From positions 133,478,266 to 133,542,265 of the forward strand of contig NC_089491.1 of assembly GCF_036850765.1 (NCBI RefSeq): a stretch of DNA of 64,000 nt, given 5' to 3'. The DNA comes from Saccopteryx bilineata (lineage: Eukaryota > Chordata > Mammalia > Chiroptera > Emballonuridae). The notes beneath the pieces are model-generated. The model was not told where the DNA came from. It did not search any database and saw only the letters and a list, made by a program, of their open reading frames with translations. This document shows, one piece after another, positions 11,170-21,419 of this stretch. The position numbers were made by a program, and so were the translations under genes. How positions within the stretch are numbered: position 1 is the stretch's first letter; each line of letters begins with the position of its first letter.

Positions 11170-11862
11170 AGAACAATAAACACATTTATTACATGAGCTA
11201 AGATAGGAGGCAAGAAGATTTATTTGCATTTCTGGGCCTGGATTTTTCTCGGCTAGAACACCAGCTCCTTGCCCTCTATCTAGCACACAGCCCTCTGCTC
11301 AGCCACACTGGCCTGGTCTTGAAGCGATGCATGCAAGAAGCTTGCCCTGCTCGAACTGCTCCTCTAGAAAACTGCTGATTTTGGTACTCTTTTCATCACA
11401 TGTCTGTTGAATTTTCTTTGATAGTTTTTTATTTAAAATCTATTCCTCCTCAGGATTCAGCTGGGCCCCCTTCTTGCAGCCCAGGAATAGTGCATAGTGG
11501 GACCCTTCCAACTGTTGGGACAATGTGCTGTCAGTGAGCAGATGCAGTTCTTTCCTAGGGTCTTGGTATGGACCAGCTCATTGTTGGATACATTGTATAC
11601 CACATCAATAATTGTTGTTTTCTGCATACCACACTCTGAGACCCAGGAAAAGTTGCCCATATCCAGTGTCTAGGCTAGGTATTTCTTCTTGTCTCCCTGC
11701 ATGTGGACTGTGTGTATGCAGTGGGGGTCAACCTTATTGCTGGTAGGAGGGCTTCCCAGCTCATAGTTTTGCTACTTAGGCAGGGCTTTCTCTTGCCCCC
11801 TCCTGTGGTACTTGTGCCAGTTGTCCCAAGACATGGCCATGGCTCCACGCTGGCTGGAAAAA
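11170..11862 (-). pseudogene. RPS8: RPS8 processed pseudogene, full length
   Basis: Intronless copy of the 40S ribosomal protein S8 mRNA. On the - strand the coding region runs from the ATG at 11840-11838 to a TAA at 11222-11220, 621 nt against 627 nt for the normal gene. Short matches include 'DNWHK' at the start, 'MGNFSW', 'IIDVVYN', 'SNNELV', '[13 protein letters not shown]' and 'GKELE'. In-frame stops occur near codon 26 ('PK*QNYEL'), in 'KKYLA*TLD' and in 'PEEE*ILNKK'. The 5' leader 'ctttttccagccagcg' and the 3' UTR signal AATAAA (near 11183) are both present, so the mRNA was copied end to end. Not functional. Confidence 0.93.
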
Positions 11863-11937
11863 GTAAGCCCACATTTCTCATTTCCATGCTAATCACCTTC
11901 CAATGTTTTTCCAAAATATAATAATTTAAATGTATCT

Positions 11938-12310
11938 CTTTTTTTTTTTTTTTTTTTTTTTTTAGCGACAGGCGGGGAGGGTGGTGACAGACAGGAAGGG
12001 AGAAAGATGAGAAGCATCAATTCTTCGTTGCAGCACCTTAGTTGTTCATTGACTGCTTTCTCATATGTGCCTTGACTGGGAGGGTTCCAGCTAAGTCAGT
12101 GACCCCTTGCTTAAACCAGCAATCCTGGGCTCAAGCCAACGACTTTGGGCTTCAAGCAAGTGACCATGAGATCACGTCTATGATCCCACACTCAAGCTGG
12201 TGCTCAAGCCGGATAAGCCTGTGCTCAAGCCAGGAACCTTGGGGTTTTGAACCTGGGTCCTTTATATCCCAGGCCAATGCTCTATCTACCGTGCCTCTGC
12301 CTGGTCAGGC
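11938..12310 (-). mobile_element. Ves-like SINE, long type
   Basis: 25-bp poly-T at left, head 'gcctctgcctggtcaggc' at right. Flanked by 'taaatgtatct' (ending 11937 and 12321). The next SINE uses the same 11-mer again at its far end. Confidence 0.93.
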
Positions 12311-12321
12311 TAAATGTATCT

Positions 12322-13167
12322 GTGTGTCTGTGTGTGTGTGTGTGTGTGCGTGTGTGTGACAGAGACAGAGGGAGCAAGACAGAGAGAGGGACAGATAGAA
12401 ACAGAGAGGAAGGGAGAGAGATGAGAAGCATCAATTCTTTGTTGAGGCAACTTAGTTTTTCACTGATTGCTTTCTCATATGTGCCTTGACTGGGAGGGGA
12501 CTACAGCAGAGTGAGTGATCTCCTGCTCAAGCCAGCGAACTTTGGGTTCAAACCAGCGACTGTTGTGGACCGTTAATGGCAGGAAGCCATTATAGATTCA
12601 AGGCTTAGCAAAAGGCTAAGTTCTACCCCCTCCATCTCCATATTTGGCTTTGATGCTAAGTGTTTGCACCCACTCCACTTCCTTCCTTGGGTTGCAGGAA
12701 GGAATATACATGCCCTTCCTCTGACTCTGTTTGTTTCAGATGTTTGTAAATTTCACTAATGTATCCTGTTTTTGCCTTGGGAGAGTTCCTGTCTTAGCCT
12801 TTGATGTGCAACTTTGTATCAGGGTCCTTGATTTGCATAGGTCCATATAATAAAGCGAACCGGGGCTGTGAGGCACTCAGATGCTGCCAGGCAGTTTGAG
12901 GAGTCCTCCTGGTCCCATCGGTTTTGTTCTGACAAAGTGTGTTTCCTTAATTCCGCACCGTTATTTGGAAGCTGCGCTGGTCCGCGGCAAGCGACCATGG
13001 GGTCATATCTGTGATCCCACACTCAAGCCGGTGACCCTGCTCTCAAGCTGGTGAGCCTGCGCGTAAGCCAATGAGCCCGTGCTCAAGCCAGTGACCCTGG
13101 GTTTTGAACCTGGGTCCTCTGCATCCCGGTCCAATGCTCTATCCAATCTGCCACTGCCTGGTCAGGC
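12322..13167 (-). mobile_element. Second Ves-like long SINE, split by a solo LTR
   Basis: Begins with a (TG)n tail at 12322 and ends 'ctgcctggtcaggc' at 13167, followed by a third copy of 'taaatgtatct' (13168-13178). The solo LTR at 12561-12989 interrupts it; the two halves join cleanly across the LTR. Confidence 0.92.
12561..12989 (+). mobile_element. Solo LTR (429 bp) with 6-bp target duplication
   Basis: Begins 'tgttgtggac' and ends 'tccgcggca', the TG...CA ends of a retroviral LTR. Exact 'agcgac' at 12555-12560 and 12990-12995 is a 6-bp target duplication, usual for betaretrovirus-like (class II) ERVs. AATAAA at 12849-12854 sits in a region that would be R, with TATA-like sequence overlapping. 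No internal viral genes remain, so it arose by LTR-LTR recombination. Confidence 0.93.
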
Positions 13168-13189
13168 TAAATGTATCTTAAAAAAAAAA

Positions 13190-13424
13190 AAAAGGAAATA
13201 GTTTTCTTCTGAGTATAAACTTGATCAGTTTTACTGGAAATTTTCAGAAAATATATAAAACAAAAAAAGTATGACAAAGAATATAAAAATATCATTTCTA
13301 ACTCCTACCATTCAGGGATAATAACAATGCTAACATTTTTGGCCTATACTTTTTGTTTGAAAAGGAAAGTTGTATCATTTTATTAAGGTATAATGTATTG
13401 GTTTCTACGTATGGAACTAGGAGC
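13190..13424. other. AT-rich spacer, nothing recognised
   Basis: Poly-A at 13180-13193 closes the SINE target area; the rest shows no frame or named repeat. Confidence 0.4.
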
Positions 13425-13432
13425 TGTTAGGA

Positions 13433-13973
13433 CAGGGATCGGGAAACTTTTTGGCTTCCCGATGAACGCCATGAACGCCACATATTTTAAAATGTAATTC
13501 TGTGAGAGCCATACAATGACCCGTGTACCCTACGCATTATCCAATAAAAATTTAGTGTTGTCCTGGAGGACAGCTGTGATTGGCTCCAGCCACCCGCAAC
13601 CATGAACATGAGCAATAGGAAATGAATGGATTGTAATACATGAGAATGTTTTATATTTTTAATGTTATTATTATTTTTATTAAAGATTTGTCTGCAAGCC
13701 AGATGCAACCATCAAAAGAGCCACATCTGGCCTGACCTGCGGTGGCACAGTGGGTAAAAGCGTCGACCTGGGACACTGAGGTCGCTGGTTTGAAACCCTG
13801 GGCTTCCCTGGTCAAGGCACATATGGGAGTTGATGCTTTCTGCTCCTCCTTCCCTTCTCTCTCTCTCTCTCTCTCTCTCTGTCTCCTCTCTCTAAAATGA
13901 ATAAATAAAATCTAAAAATAAAAAAAATAAAAGAGCCACATCTGGCTCACGAGCCATAGGTTCCCGACCCCTG
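13433..13973. mobile_element. hAT MITE holding a Ves-like SINE
   Basis: Ends 'cagggatcgggaaact' and 'ggttcccgacccctg' are inverted repeats. The flanks 'tgttagga' (13425-13432) and 'tgttaaga' (13974-13981) are an 8-bp duplication with one change. Without the SINE it is about 325 bp and has no coding capacity, so it was moved by another hAT element. Confidence 0.93.
13731..13928 (+). mobile_element. Ves-like short SINE inside the hAT MITE
   Basis: Head 'cctgacctgcggtggcacag', tail 'aatgaataaataaaatc'. Exact 17-bp duplication 'aaaagagccacatctgg' at 13714-13730 and 13929-13945, copied from MITE sequence. Confidence 0.96.
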
Positions 13974-14057
13974 TGTTAAGAAATCACAATCTTTAGTTAG
14001 CAGCACATGGACTCTTAAGTCAAATGAAGCAAAATAGCAAACTAATAAAAATATACA

Positions 14058-14313
14058 GGCCCTGGCTGGTGGCTTAGTGGGTAGAGCGTTAGCCGGCATA
14101 TAAACGTCCTGGGTTCAATTCCTGGTCAAGGCACACAGGAGAAGTGACCATCTGCTGCTCTCTCTCTCCCTCTCCCTCTTCCCCTCCTGTAGGCAGTGGC
14201 TCGGTTGATTTGAGTATCGGCCCCAGACAGGGGTTGCCGGGTGGATCCTGGTCAGGGCTTATGTGAGCGTCTGTCTCACTATGTCTTCTCTTCTCACTTA
14301 AAATAATAATAAT
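14058..14313 (+). mobile_element. Rhin-1-like SINE, internally deleted
   Basis: Head 'ggccctggctggtggcttag', B-box-like 'ggttcaattcc', then a shortened middle and the tail 'cacttaaaataataataa'. About 110 bp shorter than full copies. Confidence 0.87.
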
Positions 14314-14359
14314 AAAGTTACTTCATATGACTCTCTGTTCTTATTCCATAATTCTTCTT

Positions 14360-14686
14360 ATGTAATACTTTCTCTTTTAGGACTTTCTTCAAGGTTGGTC
14401 AATATGATCAGGAATAACAATGGGAGTAGATTCATTCATAGAAGCACTAAATGGATTTGGCATATAATGAGGAAACATCTCCATGTTATCTTCTGGGGAT
14501 GTCACAAAAGACAAATAATCACTCACATTTGAGTCATATTTTGACTGTAGAGAATAGTGTCCAGGTGGTGAAGATCATGTGCCTGTCCTGATCATAAAGC
14601 TTCTCCAAGAGGGAATTCTCATGATTTTTGAACTTCTCTTGGTAAATTTTCACATAAGAAATCTTTCCAACAAAGTATCCCATGGT
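14360..14686 (-). pseudogene. OCIAD1: OCIAD1 retrocopy fragment
   Basis: Reading the - strand from 14686, the first 25 or so codons ('MGYFVGKISYVKIYQEKFK') closely follow the middle of OCIAD1, an OCIA-domain protein of endosomes and mitochondria, and the DNA continues to match through 'ENS.LE.L' and, after frame changes, through 'FVTSP', 'MNES' and 'EESPKR'. A stop falls at codon 50 of the first frame. The match spans sequence that is split over several exons in the normal gene, so this is a processed copy truncated at both ends. It abuts a SINE fragment at 14690. No poly-A or target duplication is visible at the 14360 side. Identification is from memory of the human protein. Confidence 0.82.
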
Positions 14687-14689
14687 ACA

Positions 14690-14817
14690 GTGCCTTGACA
14701 GGGGGGTTCCAGCCAAGCCAGTGACCCCTTGGTCAAGCCAGCAACCTTGGGGTTTTGAACTTGGATCCTCAGTGTCTCAGGCCAACACTCTATGTACTGC
14801 ACCACCACCAGGTCAGG
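14690..14817 (-). mobile_element. Truncated Ves-like SINE
   Basis: Only the tRNA-side part ('ccttgacagggggg' to 'ccaccaccaggtcaggc') remains; its tail end is missing at the OCIAD1 junction. Confidence 0.8.
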
Positions 14818-15514
14818 CAATAAAAATTTTTTTTAGAGAAAATACGCCTAGAAGAAGTCATCTATCAAACAAAAATTTCAGGAAATGCTATAAGTTATAA
14901 GATAGTAAAAATCAGAAAATAACTTTGTAAAGTCTTTTGTTATATAAAAAGAAATCTTATACATATACACACACACAAGATATAACAAATTAGGGGACAG
15001 AGTGCAATATCCAGAGGTAGGTAAGTGTGGGTGTGTGTTAAAGTAGTTGTCCTAGTAAGGGGGAAGATATAGATAGGTGTGGATAAGTTTCATAAACTAG
15101 GCAAAATAAATACAAGAGTCTCAACAAGTTGCAGATAACCAGTGAAGAACACATAAAATGCAAGCCTTTCAAACCCATAGAAAAAAACTGATTTATTCAA
15201 GGAAATGAGAAAAAAAAGTGAAAAAAAATTTAAACTAAGATGGAATTAAAAGTTTTAACAAAAGTAATTTAATATATTAGTTAAATTCACCAAAGACAGA
15301 ATTCTCAAATTGCATTAAAAAAAAACCAAGATCTAGCAATATAATGTCTACAAGAGACACATTTAAAAGAAAGGATAGGATAAGTTTAAACAAAGAGATA
15401 GAATAAACACAACTATGACCCAAAAGAAAGTCAAGCAGACATCTAATATCTTAAAATTATATCAAGGCAAAAGACATCATTGGGGCAAAGTGAGACAGTA
15501 GGCAGCAGCGTCCC

Positions 15515-15648
15515 CCATCAAGGCACATATGAGAAAGCAATCAGTGAACAAAGGTGCCTCAACGAATAACTGATACTTCTCCTCTCTCTCCATTCCTGTC
15601 TGTCCCTGTCTTTCTTCTCTCTCTCTCTCACTAAAAAAAAAAAAAAAA
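15515..15648 (+). mobile_element. 5'-truncated Ves-like SINE
   Basis: Starts at 'ccccatcaaggcacatatga', lacking the tRNA head; ends in (CT)n and (A)16. Confidence 0.85.
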
Positions 15649-15658
15649 GAATATACAA

Positions 15659-15702
15659 CAATTATATATATATAATTGTATATATATATATAATTGTATA
15701 AC

Positions 15703-15748
<46 letters not shown>
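15659..15748. repeat. (TA)n microsatellite, self-complementary
   Basis: Runs of TA interrupted by 'caatta' and 'ttgtat' segments that repeat as 'tataattgtata'; can fold on itself. Probably grew next to the SINE tail. Confidence 0.9.
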
Positions 15749-15749
<1 letters not shown>

Positions 15750-15905
15750 CAGTTGTTTGGACCATTGTCTCAATGCACCAGGATTGTGGGTTCAATTCTG
15801 GTCAGGGCACATAAAAAAATCAACCAATGAATATGAGTGCATAAAGGGATGAAACAACAAATCAATGTCTCTCTCTTTAAAATCAATCAATCAATAAAAT
15901 AAAAT
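15750..15905 (+). mobile_element. Short tRNA-derived SINE
   Basis: 'gatcagttgtttggaccatt' through B-box-like 'ggttcaattct' to 'aaatcaatcaatcaataaaa'. 5' end obscured by the (TA)n tract. Confidence 0.8.
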
Positions 15906-16075
15906 AAATAAAAATGTTAAAAAGAATATATAATATATAAATAACATAACACCTATATTATTAATATAGATGCTCTCAATAATATAACCTCAAAATAGAT
16001 AAAGCAATAAATGACCCCTGGTTCTCCCCTGATAATACTGCCTCACTTACAGCCCTCTCAGATAATGTCTATTTT

Positions 16076-16860
16076 TTTTTTTTTCTAGAAGGTTTTTCTC
16101 AGGGGTGGGGTGGGGGGATGTCTTAATGTTGCATCTGCTGTAGGCTGCGCAGGGCTTCAGCACAAGCCTGGATAAGGCTACACAGCTGGATGCTAGTCTG
16201 CTGTAGGCTGCGCAGGGCTTCAGCACAAGCCTGGATAAGGCTACACAGCTGGATGCTAGTCTGCTGTAGGCTGCGCAGGGCTTCAGCACAAGCCTGGATA
16301 AGGCTACACAGCTGGATGCTAGTCTCCACGGAGGTGCTAGAGCCCAGTTCAGCTGAGGCCCAGGTCAGCTTCTGAAGGAGGGCCTCCTGTGTGCTGGCCA
16401 CAACATCTGCATTTGGAGGCACAGCAGGAGGGGGCGGCCCCTGGGCTGCCTTGAGCCCTGCTGCAGCTCCCTCACAGTGCTCTGGACGGGTACCGGGGGC
16501 TGAGGGGTGGGCCGAGAGCCTGAGGGGGGCTCCAAGGCAGAGGCGAGCTGGTGCTCCCGAGCTTGGGAGAGGGCAGCCTGGGCATTCAGAGCCGGATTAT
16601 CTTTATCCACGTCTGAATCGAGCTCCTGACAAGCCACGCAGTAGATTTTCTGCTGTTTGTTTTGGAGGAGGATCATCCCGCAGTCTGTGCACGTCTCGCC
16701 CAGCATGCGGTAAACCACGCAGCAGGTAGTCGCCCATGAGCGCGGAGATGCAATCCTGTCGCTCCCGTCGCGCCTGCAGGACTTTCGTTTCCGCCTCGGT
16801 CGGAGGCTCCCAGGAGCAATCGTCGACTTCAGCGCCGTTGAGAGCCATATTGCCGTTGTG
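16076..16860 (-). pseudogene. ZNRD2: ZNRD2 (SSSCA1) processed pseudogene with triplicated segment
   Basis: Full-length retrocopy of ZNRD2 (SSSCA1/p27), a small zinc-ribbon protein and known autoantigen. The - strand ATG is at 16848-16846 ('MALNGAEVDD') and the stop at 16125-16123, after 'LQQMQH'. The zinc-ribbon cysteine pairs survive ('CTDCG', 'CVAC'). Two single-base changes break the frame: an extra T near 16725 and a missing C near 16490. A 63-bp segment coding 'TSIQLCSLIQACAEALRSLQQ'-type sequence is present three times at 16130-16322, where the normal protein has one. A - strand poly-A (poly-T at 16071-16084) follows a short 3' UTR. The exact 18-bp duplication 'tcagataatgtctatttt' lies at 16058-16075 and 16861-16878, the signature of L1-driven insertion. 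Confidence 0.96.
16130..16322. repeat. Three tandem copies of a 63-bp unit
   Basis: Each unit runs from 'ctgctgtaggctgcgcaggg' to 'gctggatgctagt' with no difference that I can see between copies. It lies in the C-terminal helix region of the ZNRD2 retrocopy and keeps the reading phase (21 codons). Confidence 0.97.
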
Positions 16861-17039
16861 TCAGATAATGTCTATTTTAACTCCCACATCCCTCTTTATC
16901 ACTTGGCCTGGAAATGAGGTGTGGGGGGTATTCTTCACTCCTCAATGTTATTTCCAGATCATTCTCCCCTGCTTTTCTCTATATATTATATAAAATATTA
17001 TGTTGTTATATAATATATATAATTATATATATAGTTAAT

Positions 17040-18735
17040 ACTCAACTTTAAATCTCCTATCTTCACACTATATACCACCTATTGCCTTCTCTGTTGCAAT
17101 CATTTACTTCCTCCTTGCTCACTGTCACTCTATCCAATAATCCTGTCATAACCTCTAACAATTTCAATGGTCATATAGTTCTTTCCAATACCTGGCATCG
17201 CAATGTTCTGATCTGTTCGTCTTCAGTAATTTCATCTTCTACTCACTAGTCATACCCTTGACCTTGTCATCACAAATAAACAAACCTCTGCAACGCTTCT
17301 ATAATCTTTTGGGGGGTTTTTTGCTTCTATAATCTCAATTTCAAATAACTCATTCTTCAAACATTACCTCTTTGCAGCTCACTTCCACTAGTACCCTAAC
17401 TCCAACAATCCCTTGATCTCCACAGGAACCTTTTACTTCATTGGCTTTACCACCATTTTACTGTCCCCCACCTCTTCATGTTCTCACTTCCTTTGTAACC
17501 AGTATAAATTCCATAGGCAATAATTATAATCAGTCCCTTGCATATGTTCTCAACTCTAACTGACTTGTTCCCATCTTGCTCTGAAGTACTCTTTGGCTGA
17601 CCACAGCCCAGCTTAAATCCAATTTCCTCTGCCTATTCTATAGCTGTACCCTGGTAGCTGAATGTGGTTTTGGGAAAATATTCAAATTTGCTGACTGATC
17701 TTACTTTAAACAATCATTAACCTCAAGTGGCCTCTTAATGCTGCTTGGCCAACATTCTCTATTTCCCTAATCCAGTCACTCTTACTTTCCTGAATAATAA
17801 TTTTATATTTTCTCTCCTCAAATCTTTGAGGCCTTCTTTCATCTTCTTTCTTAGCTGATGACCTAGCTCCTTATTGCACTAAGAAAATGGAAGCACTCAT
17901 CAATTCCACATACTTACACTACCATATCTCCCTAACTATCTACATTTGGACACATATATTCCACTTTCTCTTTTGTTACCTGTGGATAAATCATCTATTA
18001 TCTTTTTTTTTTTCTACAGAGACAGAGAGAGAATCAGAGAGAGAGATAGATAGGGACAGACAGACAGACAGGAATGGAGAGAGATGAGAAGCATCAATCA
18101 TTAGTTTTTTGTTGCGACAACTTAGTTCATTGATTGCTTTCTCATATGTGCCTTGACCATAGGGCTACAGCAGACCGAGTAACCCCTTGCTTGAGCCAGC
18201 GACCTTGGGTCCAAGCTGGTGAGCTTTGCTCAAACCAGATGAGCCTGTGCTCAAGCTGGCGACCTCAGGGTCTCGAACCTGGGTCCTCCGCATCCCAGTC
18301 TGGCGCTATATCCACTGCACCACCGCCTGGTCAAGCCTGACTATTATCTAACCCTAGCCCCTCCACTTGTGTATTAGATCCCATTTCCTCTCTTATATTC
18401 AAGGACATTGCTTCAGTAATTCTTTCATATTGCTCTGTAGCATCAATTTTTCCCTCTCTATCATGCTATTTTTCTTGGAAAAAAATGAAAAGCAAATTCT
18501 TTGAACTCATTTCCTCCACCAGTTATAGCCCCATTTCTCTCCTTCCTTTCACAGCAAAACTCCTTTCAAAAATTTTGTAAACTCACCATCTCCAATTTCT
18601 CTCCTCTCTTGAACCCACTTTAAGCAGATCTTTTCCCCTACTCTATCATCGAACTTGCTTCAAACAGGTTATCAACAATCTCCATGTTGTTAAATCTAAC
18701 TATCCACTTTCAGCCTCTTGTTTTGTTGTTTTGTT
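17040..18735 (+). mobile_element. Ancient non-LTR retrotransposon, 5' portion (endonuclease side)
   Basis: Degenerate + strand text. At about 17241-17280 one frame reads 'TSHTLDLVITN', the usual end-of-endonuclease motif of CR1/L2/jockey-like LINEs. Further on, 'cctccaccagttatagcccc', 'acagcaaaactcctttcaaa' and 'gttatcaacaatctccatgt' precede the reverse transcriptase part found at 21.5 kb on the far side of the SINE/hAT/LTR nest. Many stops. Clade not certain. Confidence 0.6.
18004..18340 (-). mobile_element. Ves-like long SINE
   Basis: Poly-T and 'cagagacagagag' at left, head 'accgcctggtcaagc' at right. Exact 'ctattatct' at 17995-18003 and 18341-18349. Confidence 0.93.
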
Positions 18736-18909
18736 TAAGTGAGAGGACGGGAGATAGTGAGACAGACTCTCACATATGCCCCACTTGTATCCACCTGGCA
18801 ACCCCTGTCTGGGGCCCATGCTTAATCAACCAAGCTATTTTTAATACCTGAAGCTGACCTGCTGGGACCAACTGAGCTATCCTCAGCGCCTGGAGCCAAT
18901 GCTCAAACC

Positions 18910-19678
18910 CAGTGGTCCCCAACCCCCAGGCTGCGGACCGGTACCTGTCCATGGGCCACTTGGTACCGGTCCGCAGAGAAAGAATAAATAACTTACATTA
19001 TTTCCGTTTTATTTATATTTAAGTCTGAACCAGGTTTTAGTTTTAAAAAACGACCAGATTCCCTCTGTTACATCCGTCTAAGACTCACTCTTGACGCTTG
19101 TCTCGTAAGTTCGACAATTATATTTTAAAATACCACAGTTTTTACGCCGGTCACATAATTTTATTTTTTTATTATTATTATTATTATTTTTTCGTTTTTC
19201 TGAAGCTGGAAACAGGGAGAGACAGTCAGACTCCCGCATGTGCCCGACCGGGATCCACCCGGCACACCCACCATGGGGCAACGCTCTGCCCACCAGGGGG
19301 CGATGCTCTGCCCATCCTGGGCGTCGCCATGTTGCGACCAGAGCCACTCTAGCACCTGAGGCAGAGGCCACAGAGCCATCCCCAGCGCCCGGGCCATCTT
19401 TGCTCCAATGGAGCCTTGGCTGCGGGAGGGGAAGAGAGAGACAGAGAGAAAGCGCGGCGGAGGGGTGGAGAAGCAAATGGGCGCTTCTTCTGTGTGCCCT
19501 AGCCGGGAATCGAACCCAGGTCCTCCGCAAGCTAGGCCGACGCTCTACCGCTGAGCCAACCGGCCAGGGCACATAATTTTATTGTGTGCATTTATTCATC
19601 CTACCCTAAAGGTCGGTCCATGAAAATATTTTCTGACATTAAACCGGTTCGTGGTCCAAAAATGTTTGGGGACCACTG
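18910..19678. mobile_element. hAT MITE with exact 8-bp duplication, holding a SINE
   Basis: Ends 'cagtggtccccaaccccc' and 'aatgtttggggaccactg'. The 8-mer 'ctcaaacc' is at 18902-18909 and 19679-19686. About 360 bp without its guest and non-coding. Confidence 0.95.
19166..19569 (-). mobile_element. Rhin-1-like SINE inside the hAT MITE
   Basis: Runs from a (TTA)n-containing tail to 'accggccaggg'. The duplication 'cacataattttatt' is at 19152-19165 and 19570-19583. The copy is close to consensus, so fairly young. Confidence 0.95.
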
Positions 19679-19828
19679 CTCAAACCAATCAAGCCACTGG
19701 CTGTGAGAGGGGAAGTGAGAGAGAAGGGGGAGAGGGAAGAGGAGAGAAGCAGATGGTCACTTCTTTTGTGTGCCCTGACCAGGAATCAAACCTGAGACAT
19801 CTATACACCAGGCCAACATTCTATCCAC

Positions 19829-21419
19829 TGTCAGGAGCCGATCAACAACTGCTGGCTGACAAGGTCACAGCAGGAGAAGACCCACAACTGCTGGCTGACA
19901 AGGTCACAGCAGGAGAAGACCCACAACTGCTGGCTGACAAGGTCACAGCAGAAGATCAAAAACTGCTGATTGACAAAGTCACAGCAGAGAAGACCAACGG
20001 CTGCTGGTTGACAAAGTCACCGCAATGAAGACCAATGGCTGCAGGTTGACAAAGTCACCGCAAAGGAAAGGCACAACGATACTTCCCCCTTTGACTTTTT
20101 GAATTAATCTGGCCTTATATCCCCCCTTTTCTGGGTGTGTGCTATTATTTATGGCACAGAAATAATAGTACCGTGCTTTCCCTGTAGATTTGTAGTAATT
20201 TCTTTGAAAATGAGACAGAAGGTGTAAGTTCCACAGAAAAGCCTGTAAGCCCCTTTAACTGGGCTCGTAAACATAAGAGGCTGGCTATGATATCCCTTGT
20301 AAAGGGTTAAGTTTGTAGGAGAATTTCTTCTTAATCATGTTAGAAAGAATAGATTGTGACTTGTGTATGGGTAGAAGGCAGTGGCTGTGCAGAGCACCTT
20401 TCGGCCTTCACTTAATTCAACATTTTTTCTCCCTAGCCTTTTCAGGTGATAGAGTAGAGAAACTTTCCTTTCTTCTTGCTTATTTAATCTGCAGATAGTG
20501 AAACACTCTAAGAAGAATATAGTTAAAACTTAACTAGTGTGTGAATATAGTAAATAAACAGAATTTGACTAGACAATAGAATCTTAGGTAAAGTGTAATG
20601 GAATGGCTTGTTGCGTGACCTGGGATGGGAATGCAGTCAGCAAGAAAAGAATGTTTTGCTAAGAGAATTGTTTTATGACTGAAGGCAGTTGCTGGGCTTT
20701 CTCAGTGAGACACTCTCATGAGATTTATATACTTTCCCAAAATTCTTTCTTCAGATAATAAAGAGAAATATGGGGGGTGGGGCATCCATAGAAGCATTAG
20801 CAATTAATGTCTTCTGAAATTATGTTGCTACTAAGCTATCTTGCGAGTGCACTCTATATATCTTTAAGTAAAAGTTACTCTTAATGTTATGTCAATTTCT
20901 TAATGGGCAAGCCTTTTGTTATCTTGTGAGAAAAGTTGGGACACTGCATAAACTCAAGGCCATTTGCCTGAGCAAGCGGTGGTCCTTTGCTAGTCCTTAA
21001 TAATTTTGTCTGTTAATCTCTCTCTGCCCCTTGACTCACAACAACAGTAAAGTTGAGTTATTAGTTAGTACTAATCCTTTAAAAGCTTTTACCAATGTTG
21101 TTATCGCTATTCAAGTTATTTTTTAATTGTACGTTGAGTGATTTGCCACCTGATTTGTAGTTTATAGATATAAATTAACTGTTATCTGAAAACATGTAAA
21201 CATAGTGAAACAGAAGCAATGATTAATACCATGTAATTGTAACTTGGTGTGTGTGTATAAAAAAGGAGCTATACTAGCATTTGGAAGAGATGCCTGGCAG
21301 TAAATGCTAACAAGAGAATAAAAAGAAAGAAAAGAATTCGGCTCTCTCACTCGATTTTCGCTGACGCCGTCTCCTCCTGTGGGACCCCTGAATCCCCCCC
21401 CCGGGGCTGGACCCTGGCA
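19829..21419 (+). mobile_element. Long solo LTR (1,591 bp), betaretrovirus-like
   Basis: Begins 'tgtcaggagcc' and ends 'ggaccctggca'. Exact 'atccac' at 19823-19828 and 21420-21425 gives a 6-bp duplication. TATAAAAAA at 21256-21264 and AATAAA at 21317-21322 are about 60 bp apart, implying a short R region; the last 100 bp or so would be R-U5. The U3 part is unusually long and opens with a diverging tandem repeat. No env, pol or gag sequence flanks it. I looked for a long U3 frame of the kind mouse mammary tumour virus LTRs carry and found none. Internal recombination has removed the provirus. Confidence 0.93.
19844..20065. repeat. Diverging 36-39-bp tandem repeat in the LTR U3
   Basis: About six units built on 'ctgctggctgacaaggtcac' followed by 'agcaggagaagaccca'. 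The first three are nearly identical, later ones drift to 'ctgctggttgacaaagtcac'. Repeated U3 blocks often act as enhancers, but that is not shown here. Confidence 0.93.

Larger units (their letters stand above)
15150..16020 (+). mobile_element. Ancient L1 ORF2 relic
   Basis: Diverged L1 text, for example 'gatctagcaatataatgtctacaagagaca' and 'gatgctctcaataatataac', broken by two SINE fragments and a (TA)n tract. No open frame remains. Confidence 0.6.

Noticed and set aside
10757..11286. Frames of 131-159 codons across the polypyrimidine tract
   Set aside because: Low-complexity P/S/L or G/R/E translation of a microsatellite.
19651..20028. 125-codon frame entering the long solo LTR, considered as a possible U3-encoded viral protein
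   Set aside because: It starts in the host SINE upstream of the LTR border and then reads the tandem repeat; the LTR itself has no long frame.
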